From contig CAMZHV010000010.1 in assembly GCA_947307015.1 (NCBI GenBank), positions 1-64,000 of the forward strand: DNA of 64,000 nt, read 5' to 3'. The position numbers and the translations under genes are program-made. How positions within the stretch are numbered: the first letter of the stretch is position 1; every line of letters starts with the position of its first letter. Below are positions 1 to 7,949 of the stretch, piece by piece. The stretch is from an uncultured Prevotellaceae bacterium (GTDB taxonomy: Bacteria; Bacteroidota; Bacteroidia; Bacteroidales; Bacteroidaceae). Below the pieces are notes generated by a model, which saw only the letters and a program-made list of their open reading frames with translations, was not told the DNA's origin and did no database searches.

Positions 1-7
1 ATGTAAC

Positions 8-55
8 TTATCTTATATATACTATATATTAAAATATATAGTATATATAAGATAA
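8..55. repeat. Perfect AT-rich inverted repeat
   Basis: Two 23-nt arms (8-30 and 33-55) are exact reverse complements around a 2-nt centre (AA). The arms contain almost only A and T, so this could extrude as a cruciform or act as a bidirectional terminator. No gene on its left is visible, so its role is unknown. Confidence 0.9.
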
Positions 56-95
56 AATTCCTGCTTCAAGAAAATCGCAGAATACAAATGTCCAA

Positions 96-119
96 AGTGA
101 ATAAGTGAATAAGTGAATA
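96..119. repeat. Three tandem copies of AGTGAATA
   Basis: An 8-bp unit is repeated exactly three times just upstream of the promoter at 162-192. It could be a slippage-prone spacer or a binding-site array. Nothing shows which. Confidence 0.8.
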
Positions 120-161
120 ACCTCATGGGACAAATTTTTCTAAAAATAATTGGTGAAAGCC

Positions 162-192
162 TTTGCTATATCGAGAAAAATTCGTACCTTTG
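162..192 (+). promoter_or_regulatory. Consensus Bacteroidota promoter upstream of the smalltalk-type gene
   Basis: TTTG at 162-165 is followed after exactly 19 nt by TACCTTTG at 185-192, matching the TTTG/TAnnTTTG promoter of the Bacteroidota primary sigma factor. Transcription would run right through the repeat array at 222-345 into the small gene at 458, giving a leader of about 260 nt. Confidence 0.8.
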
Positions 193-221
193 CAGTGGCA
201 AAGGGGGAAGAGACCGAGCCA

Positions 222-345
222 ACCCTCTAAGGAGTCTGAGAACAGACACTACGGAGTCTAAGCGTAGACTCTTAGGAGGGTAAGGCAACCCTCCTAAGAG
301 GGTAAGCGAAGTCTCCTAAGAGGGTACGCAAACCCTCCTAAGAGG
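222..345. repeat. Short palindromic repeat array in the leader of the smalltalk-type gene
   Basis: CTCCTAAGAGGGTA occurs at 291-304 and 313-326, with a truncated copy at 335-345, so the spacing is 22 nt. A near-complementary pair of arms lies at 222-237 and 266-281. Each unit is itself nearly palindromic, so the RNA would fold into stacked hairpins. The 22-nt period is not a multiple of three. No frame is open from an ATG across 200-457, so a protein-coding role is unlikely unless this is a decayed gene. Confidence 0.7.
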
Positions 346-457
346 AGGCACAACAGAGGCCGCAAGACGGGTTCGGCGCGCAAAGCCCTGACGACGGCAT
401 CAACTCGGAACCTGAGCCGAGCAGTTAACAAAATGTTTTACACCTTAAATCTGTACC

Positions 458-571
458 ATGAAGAAGCGTATCATTGAGATAGCGGTGAAGGTCGTAGTAG
501 CCGCGCTCACAGCCTTCCTGACGGCCATCACAACGACCTCGTGTATGGGTCACGGCCCGATAGCGTTCTAA
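458..571 (+). CDS. Smalltalk-type small protein, 37 residues
   Basis: This short gene encodes MKKRIIEIAVKV, then a hydrophobic alanine/threonine-rich segment (about residues 8-28), then TTTSCMGHGPIAF. A basic N-terminus, one hydrophobic helix and an SCMG-like end are the hallmarks of the very small Bacteroidota proteins annotated as 'smalltalk protein', whose function is unknown. TSC could also be read as a lipobox, with Cys29 lipidated. Members of the group are typically found near a HU-like DNA-binding protein gene or an amidase gene. Neither is intact here, and the upstream 250 nt hold only repeats. The promoter at 162-192 points toward it. Recognition is from sequence pattern only. Confidence 0.75.
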   Translation: MKKRIIEIAVKVVVAALTAFLTAITTTSCMGHGPIAF

Positions 572-636
572 GCATAGCCAAGCGACAAAGCCGAGCGCTG
601 AACATCAAAAGACACGAAAGCTGCCAGTCCTTTTAT

Positions 637-807
637 CTACTTATAATACTTTCTCTGCCATCCGCTTGCCCGCATCAAAGGCATTTTCCTGTTCTTACGC
701 GGTCCGCCGTCGATAATCATGATCTTCTTGCACTTCGTGCGATAATTCTCACGTTCGGCAGAGTCGATGCAAGCATCACTCTGCTCTCTCTTAATCGAAT
801 CATTCAT
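637..807 (-). CDS. Small basic hypothetical protein, 56 residues
   Basis: A minus-strand frame starting at ATG 807 encodes MNDSIKREQSDACIDSAER, then a basic middle and a GWQRKYYK end. It is strongly charged, with no signal peptide or membrane segment. A purine-rich stretch precedes the ATG, and the region has no better reading frame on the other strand. The lysine/arginine-rich C-terminus with aromatic residues could suggest nucleic-acid or ribosome contact, but I do not recognise the family. It faces away from the exporter operon at 1082. It could be a chance frame. Confidence 0.4.
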   Translation of the reverse strand: MNDSIKREQSDACIDSAERENYRTKCKKIMIIDGGPRKNRKMPLMRASGWQRKYYK

Positions 808-971
808 AATCGTATTTCTCTTTAAGTTTAAAAAATTATAGCACAAAGAGATGCAAATAATCCCAAAGCATGGTGAAAATGCCTTGGAAATTATGTTTTA
901 TTGGGAATTTGATAGTTAAAAGATATTAAGAAACGCAGGGTGTAAGGGCTACAAGTTATCGAATTATTTTG

Positions 972-979
972 TACCTTTG
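972..979 (+). promoter_or_regulatory. Promoter -7 box for the exporter operon
   Basis: TACCTTTG matches the Bacteroidota -7 consensus TAnnTTTG. No good TTTG element lies 19-21 nt upstream. The leader to the ATG at 1082 would be about 100 nt. Confidence 0.6.
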
Positions 980-1081
980 CACCCGCAAACGTAATATGTC
1001 TGCAGGTTGTAGTTGCAATGACAAAGGCCAGAGCAGACACTGGCAAGGTTATTTCAACATGTATCAGTAACATTTAAAATC

Positions 1082-2395
1082 ATGACAAAAAGAAGTAGAT
1101 GGCTGGTGGCCGTATGTGCCACAGCCAACGTGTTGTACGCTAATGCGCAGGAGCCCTTGCGGATGACGCTACAACAGATTTTCGCCACCGCCGAGACGCA
1201 TAATGCCTCTATCAGTTCGTTCAAGACCGCGGTCAAAGCAGCCGAGGATGGCGTGGCGGCAGCTCATTCTGCCTGGCTGCCCGACCTGGAGGCTACGGTC
1301 TCGGTGAGCTATTTAGGCAACGTCAACATTTGGGACCGACCCTTGAAAAACAAGTTCACGGCCACCACGCCGCATTTCGGTAACAATTTCGCCGTGATGG
1401 CTCGCCAGACCGTTTATAGCGGAGGAGCCATCTCCAGTGGCATACGACAAGCGAAATTGGGGCATGAAATGGCACTGGCGGAAGCGGAAGAGAACCGTCA
1501 GCGTGTGCGTTTCCTCCTCACAGGGCATTACCTCCAGTTGCACAACTTGCATAATCAAGAAGAAGTCTTCAACCAGAACATCGCCCTCACCGAAACACTC
1601 ATCAGCCAGACGCGCAGTCGCATGGAGCAGGGTGTGGCTTTGCAGAACGACATCACCCGCCACGAACTTCAACTGGAACAGTTGCTGCTGGGCAGGGCAC
1701 GCGTGCAGGACGCTCAGCGCATCATCAGCCATCAATTGACAACAGCCATCGGAATGGACAGCACCGCCACGATCCTTCCTGAAGAGGATTTCCAAGTAGA
1801 ACTCTGCCCGACTGACGGTGAGGCCGAATGGCAACAGTTAGCCACCTCTAACAATACCACGCTCCAGAAAGCTTTACTCGGCACAAAGATGGCAACAGAG
1901 AAGATCAAGACAGAACGTGCAGAGCGTTTGCCCAAAGTGGCACTCATGGCTGAAGACCATTTCGACGGTCCTGTCACCTTCGAGATACCGACTTTGGACA
2001 AGAATATTAATTATTGGTACGTGGGCGTGGGCGTGAGTTACAATATTTCCTCGCTTTGGAAGCGGAACAAGCACTTGAAACAGGCACGTACTGCCGCCCA
2101 GCACAGCCAAGACCAGCAGCGTGAGGCACGTGAGGGCGTGGAGAACGCCATTCAGGCTGCCTACACCAACTATCTCACATCGTTCACGGAACTGAAGACA
2201 CTGCAGAAGAGCGTGGAGCTGGCAGCGCAGAACTATAGCATCATACAGAACCGCTACGAGAACGGCTTGGCACTGATTACGGATATGATCGATGCTGCCA
2301 ACGTGAAACTTGATGCCGAGCTGGCACTGATCAGCGCCCGTATCAGTGTGATTTACAACTATTATCAACTCAAATATATCAGCAATACTTTATAA
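1082..2395 (+). CDS. TolC-family outer-membrane efflux protein
   Basis: A 437-residue protein with an N-terminal signal peptide (cleavage plausible after the ANAQ near residue 23), followed by the two coiled-coil/beta repeats of the outer membrane efflux protein family. Typical family features are the early MTLQQIFATAETHN segment, the QTVYSGG turn around residue 110, a long helix with QTRSRMEQGVALQND, and the late NRYENGLALITDMIDA segment. Three such chains would form the periplasm-spanning exit duct. The stop overlaps the next start by one base (TAATG), so it is translationally coupled to the adaptor gene. It is the first gene of a tripartite drug or metabolite exporter. The substrate cannot be told. 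Confidence 0.92.
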   Translation: MTKRSRWLVAVCATANVLYANAQEPLRMTLQQIFATAETHNASISSFKTAVKAAEDGVAAAHSAWLPDLEATVSVSYLGNVNIWDRPLKNKFTATTPHFGNNFAVMARQTVYSGGAISSGIRQAKLGHEMALAEAEENRQRVRFLLTGHYLQLHNLHNQEEVFNQNIALTETLISQTRSRMEQGVALQNDITRHELQLEQLLLGRARVQDAQRIISHQLTTAIGMDSTATILPEEDFQVELCPTDGEAEWQQLATSNNTTLQKALLGTKMATEKIKTERAERLPKVALMAEDHFDGPVTFEIPTLDKNINYWYVGVGVSYNISSLWKRNKHLKQARTAAQHSQDQQREAREGVENAIQAAYTNYLTSFTELKTLQKSVELAAQNYSIIQNRYENGLALITDMIDAANVKLDAELALISARISVIYNYYQLKYISNTL

Positions 2396-3429
2396 TGGAA
2401 AAGAAATTATTTTATCGCTGGACATACAATGTCATTGTCCTCGTCTTGCTCATCGTGGGAGCCACCGTCGTCATCCTGAACTTTGCGCATTTTGGCAGCG
2501 TGGAATGGACAGACAACGCTCATGTAAGACAACATATTACACCCGTCAACACTCGTGTGTCAGGTTTTATCAAGGAAATCCGTTTTGAGGAATTCCAGCC
2601 TGTACACAAGGGTGACACGCTGGTCATCATTGAAGATGCCGAGTTCCGTTTGGCATTGGCTCAGGCCGAGGCTGCCTTGGCACAAACTCAGGCTGGCAGC
2701 CGTGCGACCAACACGGGAATAGCCACCACACAGAGTAATATCGGCGTGACGGATGCCAACATTGAAGAACTGCGAGCCACGATGGAGAATGCCCGGCGCG
2801 AAGATGCACGCTTCCAAAAACTACTTGAACAGCAGAGTGTGACGCAGCAACAGGCAGACAATGTCCATACGGCCTATCTTGCCGCAGTCGCACGTTACGA
2901 GGCTGCCAACCGCCAGCGTCACTCTATGACATTGGTTAAAAGCGAACAAGGTCATCACTTGCAGCAAAGTGAAGCAGCCATCGAAGTGGCACGAGCACAG
3001 TTGGAACTCGCACGTCTGAACCTTTCTTATACGGTTATCACCGCCACGGCCGACGGTGTGCTGGGACGCAAGGAAATTCATGAAGGTCAACTTGTGCAGC
3101 CTGGGCAGACGATTGTGGATATTGTGGACAGCCGCGACCTCTGGGTGGTGGCCAACTATCGCGAGACACAACTACCACGCATCGCCGTTGGCGCCAAAGT
3201 GCGTATCAAAGCCGATGCTGTGCCCGATGTTGAATACACTGGTACTGTTGAGCGCATCTCCGATGCTACAGGTAGTGCCTATAGCCTTATTCCGCAGGAC
3301 AACGCCACAGGCAATTTCGTGAAGGTTGAACAGCGTGTGCCTGTCCGCATCAGCCTCGACGGAAACAAGGCCGAAGACTTGGCGAAGCTTCGTGCCGGAT
3401 TGAATGTTGAATGTGAAGTACAATACTAA
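2395..3429 (+). CDS. HlyD/EmrA-family membrane fusion protein
   Basis: A 344-residue periplasmic adaptor with one N-terminal membrane helix (about residues 11-30, IVLVLLIVGATVVIL). The HlyD/EmrA signature follows: TDNAHVRQHITPVNTRVSG starts a biotinyl-lipoyl-like half, a long helical hairpin spans about residues 85-210, and the second lipoyl half begins at YTVITATADGVLGRKEIHEG. A beta-barrel segment ends the protein. It would link the inner-membrane pump encoded next to the TolC-like duct encoded before it. The TDNA(H/Y)V motif favours the EmrA branch, which partners DHA2-type MFS pumps, in agreement with the following gene. Confidence 0.93.
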   Translation: MEKKLFYRWTYNVIVLVLLIVGATVVILNFAHFGSVEWTDNAHVRQHITPVNTRVSGFIKEIRFEEFQPVHKGDTLVIIEDAEFRLALAQAEAALAQTQAGSRATNTGIATTQSNIGVTDANIEELRATMENARREDARFQKLLEQQSVTQQQADNVHTAYLAAVARYEAANRQRHSMTLVKSEQGHHLQQSEAAIEVARAQLELARLNLSYTVITATADGVLGRKEIHEGQLVQPGQTIVDIVDSRDLWVVANYRETQLPRIAVGAKVRIKADAVPDVEYTGTVERISDATGSAYSLIPQDNATGNFVKVEQRVPVRISLDGNKAEDLAKLRAGLNVECEVQY

Positions 3430-3430
3430 T

Positions 3431-5056
3431 ATGAGCCAACATCCTACACCTCCTCCTTTCGCAATGCCCATGTTCCATAACTGCGTTCCTACGTGGCTAC
3501 GACCATGGATATACGTGGTACAGGCATTCTGTTTCCAACTGGCGGGATGCGTGTATCTGGGCGCATTGAACGAGATGATTGGCGGGCGGGCCATCATGCG
3601 CGAAGACGTGACCATGTGCCTCTATAGCAATCTGGCAGGCATGGCCATCTGGTTTCCCGTGCTCTTCCGCATGAAGTTCCGTTTCACCAACCGTTCGCTG
3701 CTTATCACTTCTGCGTTGGTATTAGCTGCATGCAACTGGCTTTTTACGCAGACCACGTTTCTGCCACTGATGTGGGGTGTGTGTTTCATTGCAGGAATTG
3801 CCAAGATTCAGGGAACATTCGAGAATATGTCGAACATTCAACTATGGATGACTCCTACGCGCGACATGGGAGTATTCTTCCCATGTTTGCACATCATCTT
3901 ACTGACAAGCATAGAAATGCAAGCGTGGTACAGCGCCTTCTTCGGGCACACTCTCCACTGGTATGCCTCCCACTGGTTCGTCATCGGGTTGATGATGGCG
4001 GTTGTTGCTATTCAGCTGTTCCTGACGCGGCCTTGGTGTCCTATGCCGCAGCGTGTACCCCTCAAAGGAATTGACTGGCTGGGGGCTGCCTTTTGGAGCC
4101 TGCTCGGACTTCAAGTCGCCTACATCTTCAATTATGGCGACTGGCTCGACTGGTGGCATTCGCCTACCATCCGGACGCTTACGGGCACGTCCCTCATCAC
4201 CCTTGGTGGCTGCCTCCACCGTATGTGGACCAAGCAGCAGCCTTACTTCGAACCTCGTATGTGGACCTACCGCCACCTCGTCCCCATCCTCCTGCTCATT
4301 GCTGTGGTCGAAGGGCTGTTGGCGTCCGAACACGTGTTGGAAGAGGTGTTCTACGAGGAGGTGATGGTCTATGAAATGCTGACCTCGCACACTCTCACAC
4401 TGTGGGCATTGCCTGGCATTTGGGCTGGCTGCCTCGTGTCGTGGCTTTGGCTGAGAGTGTGGCACTTCAATGTATATAAGCTCATTGCCATAGGGCTCCT
4501 GGCCGTGACGCTATACGCCGCAGGTTTCTACTTTCTCGTGGCCGATCACATCAACATTGAAGTGCTGCGCCTGCCCCTCATGTTCCGTGGCTTTGGCTAC
4601 GCCACGCTGAGCATTGCCTTCATGTGGAGTTTGCACGAAATAATGACCTTCGAACATTTCTTCCAGTCGCTTTCGGTGTTCAACTTCATGCACATGTACA
4701 TCGGTGGTGTCATCGGCAGCGCCCTTTATGCCTGGGGCTTGCGCTATTACATGGCCGACAATATCCTGCGCTACACGGCTTACCTCGATATGCCAACTTT
4801 CACATCCGCACCCTTTGATGTCGGCGAGTGGATGGAAGGCTTCATCCCATCCATGATGGCTGTCACCATTAAGCAACTCTACGGCTGGGTGCTCTACATC
4901 GCAGGTGCTCTCGCCCTTGGCTTCCTACTATGGGACATCCCCACTGTGCGCCATGCAGCACGACGGTTCCCAACATGGCCTGTCGTGGGAGCAAATCTGT
5001 TGCTAAGCCGTATCAAAAGAAATCAAAAGAAACAAGGGTTGGCTACACCCCAATAG
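3431..5056 (+). CDS. EmrB-like (DHA2-type) MFS exporter
   Basis: A very hydrophobic 541-residue protein with about 12-14 predicted membrane helices. ATG 3431 lies one base after the adaptor's stop codon. A further upstream ATG at 3404 lies inside the adaptor gene and is less likely. Position directly after TolC- and EmrA-like genes identifies it as the inner-membrane pump of a tripartite system. Sequence motifs of DHA2 transporters are weak: the Bacteroidota members, such as this one with many tryptophans and histidines (for example LDWWHSPTIRT), are divergent. The basic C-terminal tail (SRIKRNQKKQ) is probably cytoplasmic. The exported compound is unknown. Confidence 0.85.
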   Translation: MSQHPTPPPFAMPMFHNCVPTWLRPWIYVVQAFCFQLAGCVYLGALNEMIGGRAIMREDVTMCLYSNLAGMAIWFPVLFRMKFRFTNRSLLITSALVLAACNWLFTQTTFLPLMWGVCFIAGIAKIQGTFENMSNIQLWMTPTRDMGVFFPCLHIILLTSIEMQAWYSAFFGHTLHWYASHWFVIGLMMAVVAIQLFLTRPWCPMPQRVPLKGIDWLGAAFWSLLGLQVAYIFNYGDWLDWWHSPTIRTLTGTSLITLGGCLHRMWTKQQPYFEPRMWTYRHLVPILLLIAVVEGLLASEHVLEEVFYEEVMVYEMLTSHTLTLWALPGIWAGCLVSWLWLRVWHFNVYKLIAIGLLAVTLYAAGFYFLVADHINIEVLRLPLMFRGFGYATLSIAFMWSLHEIMTFEHFFQSLSVFNFMHMYIGGVIGSALYAWGLRYYMADNILRYTAYLDMPTFTSAPFDVGEWMEGFIPSMMAVTIKQLYGWVLYIAGALALGFLLWDIPTVRHAARRFPTWPVVGANLLLSRIKRNQKKQGLATPQ

Positions 5057-5089
5057 TAGCCTTGTTTAACATCTTAAAACTCAACGATT

Positions 5090-5398
5090 ATGTCTAAGAC
5101 AGTTGAAATCCAGATCGAGAAGAGCCGTGGACTGATCCAAGGCCTTCGTAAACATCTCAGTCAAGGTGGCAAGGGCACCACCATTCAGGAACTCGACACG
5201 ATGGAAAGTGCGCTTAACCTGCTGGTCGCCGCCAACGAGGAGTGCGAACGCCTTCGCGCAGAACTTGGCCCTAAAGTGATGCACATGAATGAACTCCTTG
5301 CTGGAGTGAAAGCCGATTACGTCGGACACAAACTCATCATCAAGAACAACTATCCGCAAGAGCGATGGATGGCATACGGGTTACCCGACAAGAAGTAA
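5090..5398 (+). CDS. Small coiled-coil hypothetical protein, 102 residues
   Basis: The protein begins MSKTVEIQIEKSRGLIQGLR and is mostly helical and charged. It has a predicted coiled-coil segment around residues 35-75 (ALNLLVAANEECERLRAEL) and a short C-terminal tail with PQERWMAYGLPDKK. There is no signal peptide or membrane segment, so it is cytoplasmic. It lies 33 nt after the MFS pump gene on the same strand and may be co-transcribed. I recognise it as a type of small conserved Bacteroidota protein without known function. It is convergent with the minus-strand gene ending at 5424, and no clear terminator is seen in the 25-nt gap. Confidence 0.7.
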   Translation: MSKTVEIQIEKSRGLIQGLRKHLSQGGKGTTIQELDTMESALNLLVAANEECERLRAELGPKVMHMNELLAGVKADYVGHKLIIKNNYPQERWMAYGLPDKK

Positions 5399-5423
5399 TC
5401 TCGAAACATCATGTATTTTTGTG

Positions 5424-7061
5424 TTAATTTTCTATCCATTTCAAGTTAAAACGATAGTGCATACGGCTGGAGAGGAGGTGGATGATGTTATCAGGCGTCT
5501 GGATGCAGGCCAGGTAGCCGGCTGGTTCGGCGTGTGTGGCATCGATGGTGAAGGTACCCGTCCATGCGCCACCGTCAAGGGTGCGCTGCTTGCCGTCGGT
5601 GAGCAACTTGCGGACAGGCCATGTCTGGCCTTCGTCGTACGACAGCGCTACAAAAAGACCGCCTTCGCCAAATGAACACACCATCAGCGGGCCTTCATTC
5701 AGGCGTTTAAGGATGAGTCGTTGTCCGCTGCCGATGGGCGGGAAGGGCGAAGCGCTATAATGCCACAAACGACCTCCGTCGTTCGAGCGGCTGCAGGGCA
5801 TACGTCCGTCAATGGCCTGCCCGCGTCCCAGCGCCATCAGCGTGCCGTCCTTCAGCTCCACGATGCCGGCGTGTATGCCGCGGATTGTGCCGCCCTGGTC
5901 GTGCCATGTTGTGCCACTGTCCGTCGACTCGTGCAGCGCTGTGCCGTCATCACCGCCTGGGCCTGCATCGCAACAAAGCAGCAGCCGTCCGTCGCGGGTA
6001 ACGATGGGGCCTGCCACCACCTGATGGCGGACATCATGCGACGGCTCCACCAGCACGGCGCTGCCCCACGACCGTCCCCCGTCGAGGCTGAAACGACGGA
6101 CGAGGGCCAGATCGCGCCATTCGCCGGCATCTCCGACACCGCCCATGTGTACCAATGTGCCATCGGACAGGGTCAGCAGCGCGCTGCCCGTCATATTGCG
6201 TTCGGGAACTTTGAAGAAGAGCGTAGCGTGTGACCAATGGCCGCTGTGGTAACGCGACTGCAACACCACCATCTCGCGGCCTGCTTCAGCATCTGTGGAG
6301 AACCAGATGGCGAGGAGGTCGCCACCGTCGGTGTAGGTGACGGCGGGCTGGTGGTTGTGCGCGAAGAAGGGCGTGAGCGAGTCGGCAGGTGCGATGATAT
6401 AAGGCTGTGGCTCAGCAAAGAAAGGCTCGCTGCTTTGCGATGCCACAATGTCTTCGACCACGCGGAAGCCCCTCATCACCGACCTGTCGTCGGGCATGGC
6501 GGCAGCACGGGCGTCGCTGCGCAGGTAGCGTACCTCCATATTGTGGCTCCCGCCACGCGTGACACGGAACTCGTCCCATGGGTCGAGGCACCATTCTTCC
6601 ACATTGCCATGCATATCATAGAGACCCCAGGCGTTGGGCGGGAACATCGCCACGCGCAGCTGCACGGTGTCCTTCACGCGGTTGTTCCACTGCGCTTTCC
6701 ACTGGTTCTCAGGGAAAATGTCGCCCGTGTTGTAGGCTGTGGTAGTGCCCGCACGGCAGGCCCGTTCCCACTCGCTTTCTGTGGGCAGGCGAAAGCGGCG
6801 CCGAGTCTGCTGCGACAGCCAAACGCAGAAACTCCGCGCCTCGTTCCACGATACCATTGTCACCGCGTCGTCGTCGCCCTTGGAGAACGCCCTGCGGTGC
6901 GAAGCGTCGTAGGCTTCGTATTGTGCATTGGTCACCTCGGTAGCGCCCATGCGGATGTTGGCATTCGGCACCTCGACCAACGCCATCGCCATGTTGTCCA
7001 CTCGCACCGTGTCCGTCGGTACAAGGGCCATCAGCATTGATATCACCGTCAGTACAGTCAT
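5424..7061 (-). CDS. SUMF1-type domain fused to a sialidase-like beta-propeller
   Basis: A 545-residue protein. A short hydrophobic N-terminus may be a signal peptide. Residues ~25-205 form a SUMF1/formylglycine-generating-enzyme-type domain (GATEVTNAQYEAYD, RLPTESEWERACRAG, GLYDMHGNVEEWCLDPW, TRGGSHNMEVRYLRS, MRGFRV). The rest is a sialidase/BNR-like propeller with four Asp boxes: SLDGGRSW, STDSGTTW, SNDGGRLW and SYDEGQTW. The cysteine pair needed for copper binding in true formylglycine-generating enzymes is not visible near the domain end, so this domain is probably structural or ligand-binding. The propeller may be a sialidase or a rhamnosidase-like glycosidase. The arginine triad would decide and was not traced. 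The protein is probably periplasmic and acts on host or dietary glycans. Confidence 0.85.
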   Translation of the reverse strand: MTVLTVISMLMALVPTDTVRVDNMAMALVEVPNANIRMGATEVTNAQYEAYDASHRRAFSKGDDDAVTMVSWNEARSFCVWLSQQTRRRFRLPTESEWERACRAGTTTAYNTGDIFPENQWKAQWNNRVKDTVQLRVAMFPPNAWGLYDMHGNVEEWCLDPWDEFRVTRGGSHNMEVRYLRSDARAAAMPDDRSVMRGFRVVEDIVASQSSEPFFAEPQPYIIAPADSLTPFFAHNHQPAVTYTDGGDLLAIWFSTDAEAGREMVVLQSRYHSGHWSHATLFFKVPERNMTGSALLTLSDGTLVHMGGVGDAGEWRDLALVRRFSLDGGRSWGSAVLVEPSHDVRHQVVAGPIVTRDGRLLLCCDAGPGGDDGTALHESTDSGTTWHDQGGTIRGIHAGIVELKDGTLMALGRGQAIDGRMPCSRSNDGGRLWHYSASPFPPIGSGQRLILKRLNEGPLMVCSFGEGGLFVALSYDEGQTWPVRKLLTDGKQRTLDGGAWTGTFTIDATHAEPAGYLACIQTPDNIIHLLSSRMHYRFNLKWIEN

Positions 7062-7133
7062 ATTTCTTATAATACTTTTTCCTTAATTTTGCACCCCCAA
7101 AAAGTGTAGTCGCCTACCCCGTCAAAATTATAC

Positions 7134-7170
7134 TGCACAGCGTGGACGCTGTTATGCACAACGTTCCGTT
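7134..7170. repeat. 37-nt hairpin repeat, copy 1
   Basis: This segment matches 61203-61239 at 32 of 37 positions. It contains a perfect small stem, ACAGCG-TGGA-CGCTGT, whose arms are kept in the second copy while the loop differs. Both copies lie in intergenic DNA. It may be a dispersed extragenic palindrome or a structured RNA. Confidence 0.65.
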
Positions 7171-7245
7171 GTCCCCCGACGCGATGACGCAAATTCTTGT
7201 TGCGCCATCCCTAAAATCGGGGCGGCGTGACATTTAGTCACCCCG

Positions 7246-7920
7246 CTATTCCCGATTTCCCATTGGGGAGGTGATGCCTTCGTAGCTGATGCCGTGCTCT
7301 CCGGCAAAGTCCTGCATGATCTTGAGATAGCCGCCAGGGCCGAACACTTCGGGCTGGTCGAAGTTCTTCACACGCCACTGTCCGTTCTCGATGCCCAACT
7401 CCAGACGCATAAACCCGTTCTCCGCATCTGCGCCCTTGAATCGCACCTGTGCCTGCGCCATATCATCCGTCAGCAGGTCGGCCTTGATGGCCTCTATCTC
7501 CAGCGGTGTTGCCATTCCTGCGAGGAATCTGTAGCCCTCGTCGTCGGCCAAGAAGAAATGGTCGTCACCCATCGCCTCGATCAGGGCATTGCTGATGGCG
7601 TCACGCAAGCCAAGATAATAGCTGCTACAGAACTCGTCTTCAAGCATACGGATATTGATGGTTGCATTTTTATCCATTTCGTTCAGACGGTCGTATATCT
7701 TCCTGACCTGGGCCTCTACGGCTTCAGTTGTCCATAACTCTGCGGGAGCCGCTGCCACGGTACTGTCGGCCGCTTGAACTCGTTCGCTTTGCTCGCAAAG
7801 AACTGCCGTCGAATCGTTGTCGCTGCTCGTGGCGGTCTTGTTGCCGCACGAAACCATTGTGGCAACAATAGCTACAATGGCGACAGGAAAAAGAGCTTTG
7901 AAATCATTAATCTTTGCCAT
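7246..7920 (-). CDS. Lipoprotein of unknown function
   Basis: A 224-residue protein with a signal peptide ending in a lipobox-like VSCGN (Cys25), then a low-complexity Ser/Thr/Ala linker to about residue 60. The globular domain that follows is rich in acidic residues (IRMLEDEFCSSYYLGLRDA; LELGIENGQWRVKNFD). The last part resembles the DUF3828-like fold found in Bacteroidota lipoproteins, but I cannot confirm this. The first gene downstream of the DUF1295 membrane protein, it lies 29 nt after it on the same strand, so the two are probably co-transcribed. The stop lies beside an inverted repeat (GTGAC-ATTTA-GTCAC, about 7228-7242) that may terminate transcription. Confidence 0.75.
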   Translation of the reverse strand: MAKINDFKALFPVAIVAIVATMVSCGNKTATSSDNDSTAVLCEQSERVQAADSTVAAAPAELWTTEAVEAQVRKIYDRLNEMDKNATINIRMLEDEFCSSYYLGLRDAISNALIEAMGDDHFFLADDEGYRFLAGMATPLEIEAIKADLLTDDMAQAQVRFKGADAENGFMRLELGIENGQWRVKNFDQPEVFGPGGYLKIMQDFAGEHGISYEGITSPMGNRE

Positions 7921-7949
7921 ATCACAAATTTTGAATTATCCCAAATCGG

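Noticed and set aside
200..420. Possible HU-like DNA-binding protein gene before the smalltalk-type gene
   Set aside because: No frame is open from a start codon; the 22-nt repeat period breaks all frames. Only short basic stretches appear in translation.
541..825. Plus-strand frame of 94 codons after the smalltalk-type gene
   Set aside because: Composition is irregular, it starts inside the smalltalk gene and overlaps the better minus-strand frame at 637-807.
6237..7040. Long plus-strand frame opposite the SUMF1-sialidase gene
   Set aside because: The minus-strand product shows clear family motifs over its whole length; the opposite frame is histidine/valine-rich shadow sequence.
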